DNA from: Candidatus Cetobacterium colombiensis
Lineage (GTDB): Bacteria; Fusobacteriota; Fusobacteriia; Fusobacteriales; Fusobacteriaceae
Direction: 5' to 3'
DNA: 64,000 nucleotides
NCBI RefSeq assembly: GCF_033962415.1
Contig: NZ_JAVIKH010000005.1
Coordinates: 1 to 64,000 of the forward strand
Part shown: positions 9,238 to 17,504 of the stretch, in pieces
Layout of the letters: every line of letters starts with the position of its first letter
Numbering within the stretch: position 1 is the first letter of the stretch
The notes under the pieces: model-generated
What the model was told of the DNA's origin: nothing
The model's database searches: none
The model's input: only the letters and a program-made list of their open reading frames with translations
Position numbers and translations under genes: made by a program

Positions 9238-10641
9238 GTGTCAATAACTACTAACTTTCCTCTAAGTGAAAAAAGCGTAGAGGAGTTTGTAAGAATTTTA
9301 TTACCTACAGAAGTGGGTAAAGATATAAAAGGTGAAGCAATCTATAAAGAAAATAAGATTATTTTAAAGGTTGAAATAGATGGAAAAGAAGCTTCAATGG
9401 AAGAAGAAAATTTAGAAAGTATAATAGAGGACCAAAAAGTAATCATGCTAAAAGGTACACTTTTAAAAGCTTTTGATAAACATTATCCATGGGGAAGTTT
9501 AATTGGAGTAAGACCTACTAAAATGACTAGAAGATTTCTACAAATGGGATTTTCTAGAGAGAGGGTAGTGAAACTTTTATCGAATATGTACCTTGCTAGC
9601 TTAGAAAAAATTGAACTTTTAATGAGAGTTATAGAAACTGAAGAAAAGTTATTGAATAAAGAAGCTATGAATATGTATATAGGCATTCCTTTTTGTCCTT
9701 CAAAATGTAGATACTGTTCTTTTGCATCATATGAGATAAATAGTAGTTTAGGAAGATTTTATCCAAAATTTGTAGAAACACTTTTAGAAGAGATTGAGCT
9801 TGTGGGAGAGTTATCTAAAGAAAGAGGATTTATATATGAATCTTTATATATTGGTGGAGGAACACCAAGTGTTTTAACTGAAGAGGATACAGAGAAAGTT
9901 TTAGCAGCAGTACATAAACATATAGATTTTTCTAATTTAAAAGAGTTTACTTTTGAAGCTGGAAGAGAAGACGCTATAACAAGAGAAAAACTTGAAATAT
10001 TAAAAAAATATGGTGTAGATAGAGTTAGTTTAAATCCTCAAACATTTAAAGAGGAAACTTTAAAATCATTGAATAGAACATTTAATAGAAAACATTTTGA
10101 TGAAGTTTATAGAGATATTAAAGAAATTGGTTTTATTTTAAATATGGATTTGATTTTAGGGTTACCTGGTGAGAGTGTAGAAGATATTTTAAATACTTTA
10201 GAGGAATTAAAAAAATATGAAATAGACAATTTAACAATTCACTCTTTAGCTAAGAAAAAAGGTTCGCCTCTTTATCATGTGGACTTTGAACAATCAGAAG
10301 TAGAAAGAGTGATAGTAGAGGGAGCTATAAAAAAACTGGTAAAAGAAAAAGGGATGCAACCTTATTATATGTATCGTCAAAAAAATAGTTTAGATTGGGG
10401 AGAGAATGTAGGATATTCTACTTTGGGAAATGAATCGAGATTTAATATTGAGATGATTGAAGAGAACCAACAAACTATGGGACTAGGTGGAGGAGCTATA
10501 AGTAAGGCAATCCACAAAGAAACAGAATATATAGATCAAATTGAAAGATTGGTTAATCCTAAAGATCCAGCTCTATATATTGCTGAAATGAAGTTAAGAC
10601 ATGATAAAAAGATAAAGCTTTTTTCAAAGGAGATAGTATAG
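9238..10641 (+). CDS. hemZ: HemZ-like oxygen-independent coproporphyrinogen III dehydrogenase
   Basis: This is a radical-SAM protein of 467 residues. A roughly 145-residue N-terminal extension precedes the iron-sulfur motif CPSKCRYCSF (about residues 154-163) and the SAM-binding GGGTPS motif. The extension plus the HemN-like core is the layout of Bacillus HemZ rather than HemN or HemW. The reaction would be oxidative decarboxylation of coproporphyrinogen III, but I see no other haem-synthesis genes here and HemW-like haem-chaperone activity remains possible. The start codon is GTG. Its stop is 1 base from the next gene's ATG. Confidence 0.82.
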   Translation: MSITTNFPLSEKSVEEFVRILLPTEVGKDIKGEAIYKENKIILKVEIDGKEASMEEENLESIIEDQKVIMLKGTLLKAFDKHYPWGSLIGVRPTKMTRRFLQMGFSRERVVKLLSNMYLASLEKIELLMRVIETEEKLLNKEAMNMYIGIPFCPSKCRYCSFASYEINSSLGRFYPKFVETLLEEIELVGELSKERGFIYESLYIGGGTPSVLTEEDTEKVLAAVHKHIDFSNLKEFTFEAGREDAITREKLEILKKYGVDRVSLNPQTFKEETLKSLNRTFNRKHFDEVYRDIKEIGFILNMDLILGLPGESVEDILNTLEELKKYEIDNLTIHSLAKKKGSPLYHVDFEQSEVERVIVEGAIKKLVKEKGMQPYYMYRQKNSLDWGENVGYSTLGNESRFNIEMIEENQQTMGLGGGAISKAIHKETEYIDQIERLVNPKDPALYIAEMKLRHDKKIKLFSKEIV

Positions 10642-10642
10642 T

Positions 10643-11140
10643 ATGAAAAAATTAATTTTTTCAATTTTACTTTTATTTGCCTCTACTTTTTCTTATAGTT
10701 CATTAAAAAGTGAGTTTAAAGTTATTGAAAGTAAAAATACATTAGATTCTGAAAATTTATTGTTAGATATAAATACTGCAACTGAAGGAGAACTTCTAAA
10801 AAGTGGAATTTCTAAAAGTTATGTGGAAAAAATTTTAGAATACAGAAATATAACTGGTGGATATAAAAAGTTAAATGAAATGACTAGAATATCTGGAATA
10901 GGCAAAAAAACTTATGAAAAATTAAAGTTAAAATTTAAAGAACCAAAAGATGTAGAGTTGAAAAAGTTTAATATAAATAAAGTGGATGATAAAACTTTAA
11001 CATATTATGGATTTAGTAAAAAAGAGATTCAAGATATTAGAAAATCTCAAGAAAAAAATAAAATTAGAAATAACTTAGAAGTGAAAAATATTATTTCTAA
11101 GAAAAAATATGAAGAATTAAAAGATTATATTGAATATTAG
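10643..11140 (+). CDS. Secreted helix-hairpin-helix protein (ComEA-like)
   Basis: The 165-residue protein begins with a signal-like hydrophobic segment (residues 3-19). It then has a helix-hairpin-helix region, LDINTATEGELLKSGISKSYVEKI, followed by a second GIGKKTYEKLK hairpin, as in the DNA-binding domain of the competence protein ComEA. A periplasmic or membrane-tethered DNA-binding role, for example in DNA uptake, is possible. No comEC or other competence gene is visible here, so that role is inference. It lies between hemZ and hslO with 1-base and 10-base spacing. Confidence 0.7.
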   Translation: MKKLIFSILLLFASTFSYSSLKSEFKVIESKNTLDSENLLLDINTATEGELLKSGISKSYVEKILEYRNITGGYKKLNEMTRISGIGKKTYEKLKLKFKEPKDVELKKFNINKVDDKTLTYYGFSKKEIQDIRKSQEKNKIRNNLEVKNIISKKKYEELKDYIEY

Positions 11141-11150
11141 AGGTGGAAAA

Positions 11151-12032
11151 ATGAGTAGATTAATTAGAGGTGTAAGTAAAAATGCAAGATTTGTTCTTGT
11201 AGATACAAAAGATATCGTGCAAGAGGCTTTAAATATACATAAATGCAGTCCAACTGCAATTGCTGCATTTGGAAGACTTTTATCAGCATCTGTTATGATG
11301 GGAGCAACATTAAAAGGAGATGATATTTTAACTCTTAGAACGACAACAAATGGTCCTTTATCAACAATGGTAGCTACAATTGACAAAAATGGTGTAAAGG
11401 GATATGTTTCAAATCCAACTGCAGATTTGCCGTTAAAGGCTAATGGACAACCAGATGTTCAAGGATTAGTAGGTCAAGGGACATTAAATGTAATAAAAGA
11501 TTTAGGATTAAAAGATCCTTATGTTGGAGTTTCAACAATAGAAAGCGGAGAGATTGCTTATGATATAGCTTACTATTTTGTAACTTCGGAGCAAACACCA
11601 ACTGTTATAGCTCTAGGAGTAGATTTAGAAAATGAAACAACAGTTAGATCAGCAGGTGGATATATGATTCAGTTGTTACCTGATGCAGAAGAGAATTTTA
11701 TAGTTGAATTAGAAAATAAAATAGGTGCAATTAGAAGTGTAACAGAATTATTTAGAGGTGGAATGGATTTAGAAAGAATTTTACACCTTTTATATGAGGA
11801 TATGAACGATGAAACTCATGAAAAATTAATAGAATCTTATGAAATTCTAGATTCTAAAGAAGTAAAATATAATTGTAATTGTGATAGAGAAAAATTCTAT
11901 AAAGGAGTTATAACTTTAGGAAAAGAGCAATTAGAAGAGATTTTAGAAGAAAGAGGAGAAGTAGAAGCTGAATGTCATTTCTGTGGAAAAAGATATTCAT
12001 TTAAAAGAGAGGACTTAGGTGAAATACTGTGA
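11151..12032 (+). CDS. hslO: Redox-regulated chaperone Hsp33
   Basis: Hsp33 is a holdase activated by oxidation of a C-terminal zinc centre. The zinc ligands are visible as CNCD and, about 33 residues later, CHFC at the C-terminus. The N-terminal domain has SAVMMGATLKG-type core residues (here SASVMMGATLKGDD). I start it at ATG 11151 (293 residues) because GAGGTGG is correctly spaced. An upstream TTG at 11130 would overlap the previous gene and lacks a site. Its stop overlaps the GTG of the DUF969 gene. Confidence 0.94.
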   Translation: MSRLIRGVSKNARFVLVDTKDIVQEALNIHKCSPTAIAAFGRLLSASVMMGATLKGDDILTLRTTTNGPLSTMVATIDKNGVKGYVSNPTADLPLKANGQPDVQGLVGQGTLNVIKDLGLKDPYVGVSTIESGEIAYDIAYYFVTSEQTPTVIALGVDLENETTVRSAGGYMIQLLPDAEENFIVELENKIGAIRSVTELFRGGMDLERILHLLYEDMNDETHEKLIESYEILDSKEVKYNCNCDREKFYKGVITLGKEQLEEILEERGEVEAECHFCGKRYSFKREDLGEIL

Positions 12033-12691
12033 TTAAATTAATAGGAGTACTGATTATTCTAATTGGATTTGTAATCAAATTAGATACAATAGCTGTTGTT
12101 TTAATAGCTGGAATAGCAACAGGACTTGTTGCAGGAATTGATTTTGTAGAGGTTTTAAATATTCTTGGAACAGCTTTTGTGCAAACAAGATATATGACTT
12201 TATTATTACTAACTCTTTCAGTGGTTGGAATACTAGAAAGAAATGGATTAAGAGAAAGAGCATCAATATGTATATCAAAGTTAAAAGGTGCAACAGCAGG
12301 AAAAGTACTTTCAATATACGTTACAGTTAGAATGTTAGCTGCAGTTTTATCTATGAGATTAGGTGGACATGTGCAGTTTATAAGACCACTTATTTATCCA
12401 ATGGCAAAAGGTGCAATAGAGAAGGATGGAGTTGTTTCTGAAGAATTAGATGAAGATTTAAAAGGAATTACAAATGCCTCAGAAAACTATGCAAACTTCT
12501 TTGGACAAAATGTATTCGTAGCATCATCTGGAGTTTTATTAATAGTTGGAACTTTACAAGAACTAGGTGTTAAAGTAGAAGCTTATGCTGTTGCAAAAGC
12601 CTCTATACCAGTTGCTCTAATAACTTTATTATTAGCATATATCCAGTATTATCGTTTAGACAGAAAAATAAAAAAGTTAAGGGCAAAGTAG
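12029..12691 (+). CDS. DUF969 family membrane protein
   Basis: This 220-residue membrane protein belongs to DUF969, which nearly always neighbours DUF979. It begins with a GTG that overlaps the hslO stop (GTGA), so translation is coupled. It has four to five hydrophobic segments and the conserved MRLGGHVQFIRPLIYPM stretch near residue 108. The DUF969-DUF979 pair with pcp next door points to a two-component transporter for 5-oxoproline (pyroglutamate). That function follows from gene neighbourhood across bacteria and has not been shown by this sequence. Confidence 0.82.
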   Translation: MIKLIGVLIILIGFVIKLDTIAVVLIAGIATGLVAGIDFVEVLNILGTAFVQTRYMTLLLLTLSVVGILERNGLRERASICISKLKGATAGKVLSIYVTVRMLAAVLSMRLGGHVQFIRPLIYPMAKGAIEKDGVVSEELDEDLKGITNASENYANFFGQNVFVASSGVLLIVGTLQELGVKVEAYAVAKASIPVALITLLLAYIQYYRLDRKIKKLRAK

Positions 12692-12703
12692 GAGGCAAAA
12701 TTA

Positions 12704-13621
12704 GTGAATATAAATATGTTATTAGAGTTTATGTATATACTTTGTGGAATTATTTTATTGATAAGTGGAGTATATTCGTTATTGGATAAACAAAATCCTA
12801 AAAGAATAGGATCAGCTGCATTTTGGTTGATATTTGGATTTTTATTTATAGGTGGACCGCATGTAAATCCAGCTATTGTTGGAGGATTACTTTTAGTAAT
12901 GGGAATTTTAAGTGCTACAAAATCAGTTTCACTAGCTTCATTTACGACAAGTTCAGAGGAGTTTAGAGAAAAACAAGCACATAAAATCGGAAATATGTTA
13001 TTTGTTCCAGCTGGATTAATTGGAGTTATCGCCTTTGCAATAGCACAATTTACAAGTTTAGGTGGATTAATTGGACTTGGAATAGGAGCCATAGTGGCTC
13101 TAATAGTAACAATGGTAGTAACAAAAGAAAAGGTAGATAAAATACCTTATGATTCAAGTAGAATATTACAACAGATGGGTCCTACGGTTATATTGCCACA
13201 GTTACTTGGATCTTTAGGATCAGTATTTGCAAAAGCTGGAGTTGGAACTGTAATAGCAGGTATAATGGGAAGTGTTGTTCCAGAAGGAAATATCTTAGCA
13301 GGAGTTACAGTTTACTGTTTAGCAATGGCTATATTTACAATGATAATGGGAAATGGATTTGCTGCATTTGCTGTTATAACAGCAGGAATAGGGTATCCGT
13401 TTGTTATTGCACAAGGTGGAAATCCAGCTGTAGTTGGAGCTTTAGGATTAACAGCAGGGTTTTGTGGAACATTATTAACTCCAATGGGAGCTAACTTTAA
13501 TATTGTTCCAGCATCAATACTAGAGATGAAAAATAAAAATGGTGTAATATTAAAACAGGTAGGAGTAGCTTTACCTCTTTTACTGTTACATATTGTACTT
13601 ATGTATTTTTTAGCATTTTAA
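12704..13621 (+). CDS. DUF979 family membrane protein
   Basis: The 305-residue protein has about nine or ten hydrophobic helices and belongs to DUF979, the partner of DUF969. It starts with GTG after AGGAGG, 12 bases behind DUF969. Repeated glycine-rich segments such as GTVIAGIMGSVVPEG and IMGNGFAAFAVITAGIG suggest a permease fold. With the neighbouring pyroglutamyl peptidase it most likely moves pyroglutamate or pyroglutamyl peptides. No biochemical evidence can be read here. Confidence 0.82.
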   Translation: MNINMLLEFMYILCGIILLISGVYSLLDKQNPKRIGSAAFWLIFGFLFIGGPHVNPAIVGGLLLVMGILSATKSVSLASFTTSSEEFREKQAHKIGNMLFVPAGLIGVIAFAIAQFTSLGGLIGLGIGAIVALIVTMVVTKEKVDKIPYDSSRILQQMGPTVILPQLLGSLGSVFAKAGVGTVIAGIMGSVVPEGNILAGVTVYCLAMAIFTMIMGNGFAAFAVITAGIGYPFVIAQGGNPAVVGALGLTAGFCGTLLTPMGANFNIVPASILEMKNKNGVILKQVGVALPLLLLHIVLMYFLAF

Positions 13622-13637
13622 TTTAAGGAGGTAGTAA

Positions 13638-14279
13638 ATGAAGGTTTTAATAACAGGATTTGATCCTTTTGGAGGAGAAAGTATTAATCCAGCTTGGGAA
13701 GCAGTAAAAGCTATGGAGAATAATATTGATGGAATAGAGGTTATTAAATTACAAATACCTACAGTTTTTAGAAAATCAGCAGAAAAGCTATTTGAAGGAA
13801 TTGAAGAGCATAAACCAAATGTTGTTATTTGTGTAGGGCAAGCTGGTGGAAGATATGATATGTCAATTGAAAGAGTAGCTATAAATATGGATGATGGAAG
13901 AATCCCAGATAATGAAGGATATCAGCCAATTGATACTGCTGTTTATGAAGATGGAGAAAATGCTTATTTTTCAACACTACCTATAAAAGGAATTGTAGAA
14001 GAGATTAAAGCTGCAAAGATACCTGCATCAGTTTCAAATACAGCAGGGACTTATGTATGTAATCATATAATGTATTCATTATTATATTATATATCAAAGA
14101 ATAACTTAGATATAAAAGGTGGATTTATACATGTACCTTATATAACTGAGCAAGTAGTAGATAAAAAGAATATGCCTTATATGGAAGTATCAACTATAAC
14201 AAGAGCTTTAGAAAGTGCTGTAAAAGCATTAAATAAGTATGAGGTTGATGTTAAAGTATCGGGTGGTAAAGAGTTTTAA
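13638..14279 (+). CDS. pcp: Pyroglutamyl-peptidase I
   Basis: Pcp (peptidase family C15) removes N-terminal pyroglutamate from peptides. The 213-residue protein has the catalytic Glu region [18 protein letters not shown], the nucleophile Cys in [11 protein letters not shown], and the catalytic His in [11 protein letters not shown]. It starts 16 bases after DUF979 with an AAGGAGG site. The order DUF969-DUF979-pcp makes a compact release-and-transport unit for 5-oxoproline. The 5-oxoprolinase genes pxpABC are not in the window. Confidence 0.95.
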   Translation: MKVLITGFDPFGGESINPAWEAVKAMENNIDGIEVIKLQIPTVFRKSAEKLFEGIEEHKPNVVICVGQAGGRYDMSIERVAINMDDGRIPDNEGYQPIDTAVYEDGENAYFSTLPIKGIVEEIKAAKIPASVSNTAGTYVCNHIMYSLLYYISKNNLDIKGGFIHVPYITEQVVDKKNMPYMEVSTITRALESAVKALNKYEVDVKVSGGKEF

Positions 14280-14280
14280 T

Positions 14281-14313
14281 AAAAAAATCCCTCAAAATAG
14301 AGGGATTTTTTTT
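14281..14313. terminator. Bidirectional terminator after pcp and groES
   Basis: AAAAATCCCTC and GAGGGATTTTT form an 11-bp stem with a 6-nt loop, flanked by A and T runs. It serves pcp on the plus strand and the convergent groES. Confidence 0.9.
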
Positions 14314-14584
14314 ATTCGATTATACCTAAGATATCGTCAAGCTCTAGAAGAATTTTTTCTTCAGGAGTATCTAAAATTTTAATACCAGCTCTTTTAGAAA
14401 AAATAATTTTGTCATTTATAGAAAATAAAGATTTTACATCGCTATCTTCACTTAAAGCTAAAATTTTACCAGTTTTATAATTTTTTTCATTATCATTTTG
14501 TATTAATATTATTCCTGTGGAAGTTGTTTCTTCTACTTCGATTGTTTGAATTAAAACTCTTTTTCCAATGGGTTTAATTTTCAT
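14312..14584 (-). CDS. groES: Orphan GroES-type co-chaperonin
   Basis: The 90-residue protein matches Cpn10/GroES from end to end: KPIGKRVLIQ at the N-terminus, a mobile-loop region around TSTGIILIQNDNEKN, and a C-terminal LLELDDILGIIE roof/strand. The mobile loop lacks the usual GGIVLP consensus and has TGIILI instead. groEL is absent on either side: the gene is alone on its strand between two terminators. It may be a second, divergent GroES or the only one, encoded apart from groEL. No CIRCE (HrcA) site is visible upstream, unlike most groES genes. Confidence 0.85.
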   Translation of the reverse strand: MKIKPIGKRVLIQTIEVEETTSTGIILIQNDNEKNYKTGKILALSEDSDVKSLFSINDKIIFSKRAGIKILDTPEEKILLELDDILGIIE

Positions 14585-14644
14585 AAATTCCTCCTAGAAT
14601 ATTTTAATATAATAAAATTGTAACAAAAAAAAATAAAAAAGCAA

Positions 14645-14720
14645 TAAAAATAAAAGAAGAGATAACGGGAATATCTCTTCTTTAAACAGGATTCAACCAA
14701 TCAACTGGAGGGTTGTTGGT
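14645..14720 (-). ncRNA. Candidate small RNA or groES leader with CCUCC loop and terminator
   Basis: On the minus strand TTGATA (14754-14749) and TTATAT (14731-14726) are 17 bases apart. A 10-bp hairpin with one bulge follows (14695-14721), with loop CCUCCA. Then comes a perfect 12-bp stem, AAAGAAGAGATA (14653-14664) with its complement (14672-14683), whose 7-nt loop precedes U-rich sequence. Promoter, hairpin and terminator fit a roughly 75-nt small RNA. Because groES starts 68 bases further on, it could instead be an attenuator leader for groES. The exposed CCUCC is complementary to ribosome-binding sites. Confidence 0.5.
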
Positions 14721-14829
14721 TATTTATATAATAAGTTTAGCACCTTATTATCAAATTATGATATAATAAAGAATAAAAATATTCAGTTTTTTGTAAACTT
14801 AGTAAAAAAAATACGTTTAAAAAAAAGAA

Positions 14830-14852
14830 TATATTTTACAAAGTAAAATATA
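14830..14852. promoter_or_regulatory. 23-bp palindrome, likely ROK-regulator operator
   Basis: Two perfect 10-base arms, TATATTTTAC and GTAAAATATA, flank AAA. It lies about 45 bp before the start of a ROK-type regulator. Its size and symmetry resemble NagC/Mlc operators, so autoregulation is likely. Confidence 0.55.
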
Positions 14853-14896
14853 CAGGAAAAAAATAATTTTGTCAATAAAAAAATAAGGAGATGGGG

Positions 14897-16078
14897 ATGG
14901 AGTTTAAAAGCCAAAATAAAAATATAACAAATTTGTTAAAATTTATTAATGAATCTGAGGGGTCAAATAAATTAGAGATAGCTGAAAACATAATGGTTTC
15001 ACCAGCAGCCTTAACAAAAATATCAAAAAAATTATTAAAAGACGATATTCTTTTAGAAAAAAAATATATAGATGAAAAAAATAGAAAAAAGAATCTTTTA
15101 GTTATAAATTATGATAGATTTTTTTCTATAGGGGTATTAATAGAGAAAAATTTTACAAAAATTATTTTAACTAATTTAAAAAATGATGTTTTAGGTGAAG
15201 ATACTTTTGAAAATAATTATAGTGGAGATTTTGAAAAATATTTAGTAGTACTTTTAGAATTTATTAATAAAATAGTTGAAAAATGTAATGTTTTACCTGA
15301 AAAAGTATTGGGAGTTGGAGTTGTTGTAACAAATGAATTTATGGTAAAAAAATCTTTGGATTTATTCAAAGAAGATAAATTTTTAACACTAAAAAAAGAG
15401 ATAAGTAAAAAATTTATGGGATATGTTTTTGTGGAGACAGAAATTAGAGCAGAGGCTTTGTATAGAGCATTTTTAGAACCTGTATATAAAAATTTTTTCT
15501 TAGTAAAATATGGCGAAAAAAGAGGCAGTGCAATAATAATAGATAATAAATTAGTAAATCCAGCAATATCTCACTATAGATCTATGGGAACAAGGCACTT
15601 TATAGTTGAGCCTAATTCAGAAATTTATTGTGAAATTTGCAAGAAAAAAGGGTGTTTTGATACTATGGTCTCACCTAAAAATATTTTTGAAGAAATTTTA
15701 AAAGAAAATAATTATTCTGCTCGTGTGGAAAATTTATATAAAAATATGAGTTTTGAAGAATTTATAAAAAGAGCAGAAAGTGGCGAAATAACAGAGTGTA
15801 AGTCTTTAAGAAAAATTGCAAGATATATAGCAATACTTATGATAAATCATAATAATTTATTACCTTTAGATACATTTTTACTTTCAGGAAGGATTTTTAA
15901 AAGTTCATTATTTTTAAGTTATTTAAAAATGTATTTACAAGAGTTTCAGCTAGGAGAAGTTCATGAAAAGTTAATAGTTTTAGAAAAAAAGTTAGTAAAA
16001 GAGGAGTTAATAGCTTCGTTTTTACCAATAAACTATATTTTTTATAATTATAACTTTCAAGAAAGTTCAGAAGAATAA
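14897..16078 (+). CDS. ROK-family transcriptional regulator
   Basis: The protein has an N-terminal winged-helix DNA-binding domain (about residues 5-65, EIAENIMVSPAALTKISKKLLKDDIL) and a C-terminal ROK domain. The ROK cysteine cluster is present in degenerate form as CEICKKKGCFDTM near residue 247. The sugar-kinase ATP motif DxGxT is not recognisable, so it is a regulator and not a kinase. ATG 14897 (393 residues) is preferred over ATG 14891 because AAGGAG directly abuts the latter. A 23-bp palindrome lies upstream and a porin gene follows behind a terminator. A sugar or amino-sugar effector is likely but unidentified. Confidence 0.8.
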   Translation: MEFKSQNKNITNLLKFINESEGSNKLEIAENIMVSPAALTKISKKLLKDDILLEKKYIDEKNRKKNLLVINYDRFFSIGVLIEKNFTKIILTNLKNDVLGEDTFENNYSGDFEKYLVVLLEFINKIVEKCNVLPEKVLGVGVVVTNEFMVKKSLDLFKEDKFLTLKKEISKKFMGYVFVETEIRAEALYRAFLEPVYKNFFLVKYGEKRGSAIIIDNKLVNPAISHYRSMGTRHFIVEPNSEIYCEICKKKGCFDTMVSPKNIFEEILKENNYSARVENLYKNMSFEEFIKRAESGEITECKSLRKIARYIAILMINHNNLLPLDTFLLSGRIFKSSLFLSYLKMYLQEFQLGEVHEKLIVLEKKLVKEELIASFLPINYIFYNYNFQESSEE

Positions 16079-16089
16079 TAAAAATTATT

Positions 16090-16117
16090 GAGACGTATTA
16101 AACGTCTCTTTTTTTTA
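16090..16117 (+). terminator. Terminator after the ROK regulator
   Basis: GAGACGT and ACGTCTC form a 7-bp stem with a 5-nt loop, followed by eight T residues. Confidence 0.88.
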
Positions 16118-16231
16118 TGTATATAAAATTTAATTTAGTAAAATAAAAAATAAAAATTATGCAAAACTTTTAAAAATAAGGCTTTATAAGCTATTTTAAA
16201 ACAAGGTATAATTTTACCTAGAAAAAAAACG

Positions 16232-16260
16232 TTTACAAAATTTAAAAAATATTGTATAAA
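16232..16260 (+). promoter_or_regulatory. Promoter of the FomA-like porin gene
   Basis: TTTACA (16232-16237), 17 bases, TATAAA (16255-16260). The leader is about 70 nt long, contains a TTAAGTT/AACTTAA hairpin (16273-16292) and ends with the strong site CGGAGGGG at 16322-16329. Confidence 0.65.
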
Positions 16261-16334
16261 AGATGAGGTGGATTAAGTTTTTTTTAACTTAATAAAAAAA
16301 ATAATTAAAAAAATTAAAAATCGGAGGGGATTTT

Positions 16335-17438
16335 ATGAAAAAATTAGCACTTTTTTTAGGATCTTTACTTGTTGTAGGAACTGCGGTACAAGCGAAAGAG
16401 ATTGTTGCTCCAGTAGAAGTATCAAAAGAGGTTGTAGTAGTTGCAGAACCTGTTGTTGAAGAGGTTATTGTTACTCCTGAATTTAAATCAACAGGATATA
16501 TTGGAGTACAATATAGAGCATATGGTGAAACAGAAGGTCATGGAGATAATATAAAATGGAATGATGCTTCAAATGAGCCAGATGATAATCAAGATACATG
16601 GAATAGAGGGGCTAATAACTACTCTAGACTTGAGACAACTTTTGGAGTACAAGCAACAGAAAATTTTTCGGTAGAAGGAAGAATAAGAGATTATAATAAT
16701 TTAGAAGGAAATGGAAATAAGCATGAAAATTCTAAGAATGGAACTGAAACAAGATTAAGAGCTTATTACCAGCATAATGAATGGTTCACTTCAAGATTAC
16801 AGTACAGAGATGAAGAAGATGATTCTCAGAACTTAGAATATCAAGCAAGATTTACAGTTTATAAAAATGAAGGAGCTTTATTAAGTAAATTATTACTTGC
16901 ACCAAAAGTATATCATTCATTCCCAGAAGATGGTGGGTCAAATTATATGAATACTATTGGTATGGATATTGAGTATGCAGGTAACTTACCACTAGGATTT
17001 ACTTGGGATGGTACAATCTACTTAAATCAAAACTTCTATGGACAAGACTTCCATACAAATGCTGATTTAACAGATAATAAAGATAAAGAGTTTGTAGTAG
17101 ACTGGGAAATTTATTTATATAGAACAGTTGCATTATATTCAACAGATAAATATGCAATTGATTTCAATTTTGAAGGTGGATATGATCCATATTCATTTGG
17201 TCAATATGATAAGTATACTAAAGATGATGCAACTAACAAAGTTTCAAAATCATCTAAAACAACTTATAGCTTATATACATTATTAACTTTAGATGCTGAA
17301 TACAAAATAACAGAAAGTCTTGCTGTAAATGCAGGAGTTGGAGCAGAGTACAGAAACTGGGATGTAACATCTCAAGATGCTGCTTCTCACTGGAGATGGC
17401 AACCACTTGCATACGCAGGAATGAAAGTAACATTCTAA
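16335..17438 (+). CDS. FomA-like outer-membrane porin
   Basis: The 367-residue protein has a signal peptide (residues 1-20, cleaved at VQA-KE) and then a Val/Glu/Pro-rich stretch (KEIVAPVEV...) like the one after the signal of fusobacterial FomA. The rest alternates aromatic and polar residues in the manner of a beta-barrel and ends with MKVTF, a C-terminal Phe used for outer-membrane insertion. It is transcribed alone from a good promoter and has a strong ribosome-binding site, so it is probably abundant. It follows a ROK regulator. Whether it is a general or sugar-specific pore cannot be told. Confidence 0.8.
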   Translation: MKKLALFLGSLLVVGTAVQAKEIVAPVEVSKEVVVVAEPVVEEVIVTPEFKSTGYIGVQYRAYGETEGHGDNIKWNDASNEPDDNQDTWNRGANNYSRLETTFGVQATENFSVEGRIRDYNNLEGNGNKHENSKNGTETRLRAYYQHNEWFTSRLQYRDEEDDSQNLEYQARFTVYKNEGALLSKLLLAPKVYHSFPEDGGSNYMNTIGMDIEYAGNLPLGFTWDGTIYLNQNFYGQDFHTNADLTDNKDKEFVVDWEIYLYRTVALYSTDKYAIDFNFEGGYDPYSFGQYDKYTKDDATNKVSKSSKTTYSLYTLLTLDAEYKITESLAVNAGVGAEYRNWDVTSQDAASHWRWQPLAYAGMKVTF

Positions 17439-17452
17439 TCTATTTAAAAATT

Positions 17453-17488
17453 AAAAACCTCTTGGAAATTCCAAGAGGTTTTTCTTAT
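17453..17488. terminator. Bidirectional terminator between the porin gene and gldA
   Basis: A 14-bp stem, AAAAACCTCTTGGA with its exact complement, and a 3-nt loop, with T/A runs on both sides. Confidence 0.9.
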
Positions 17489-17504
17489 TTTAAGTTTATA
17501 TTAA

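Noticed and set aside
12649-13092. 147-codon minus-strand frame opposite the DUF969/DUF979 genes
   Set aside because: Its composition (Asn/Pro/Ile-rich) is what the reverse of a Gly/Ile-rich membrane protein gives. It spans two real genes that are in an operon.
14736-14743. CIRCE half-site TTAGCACC upstream of groES
   Set aside because: The second half GAGTGCTAA at the required distance is absent.
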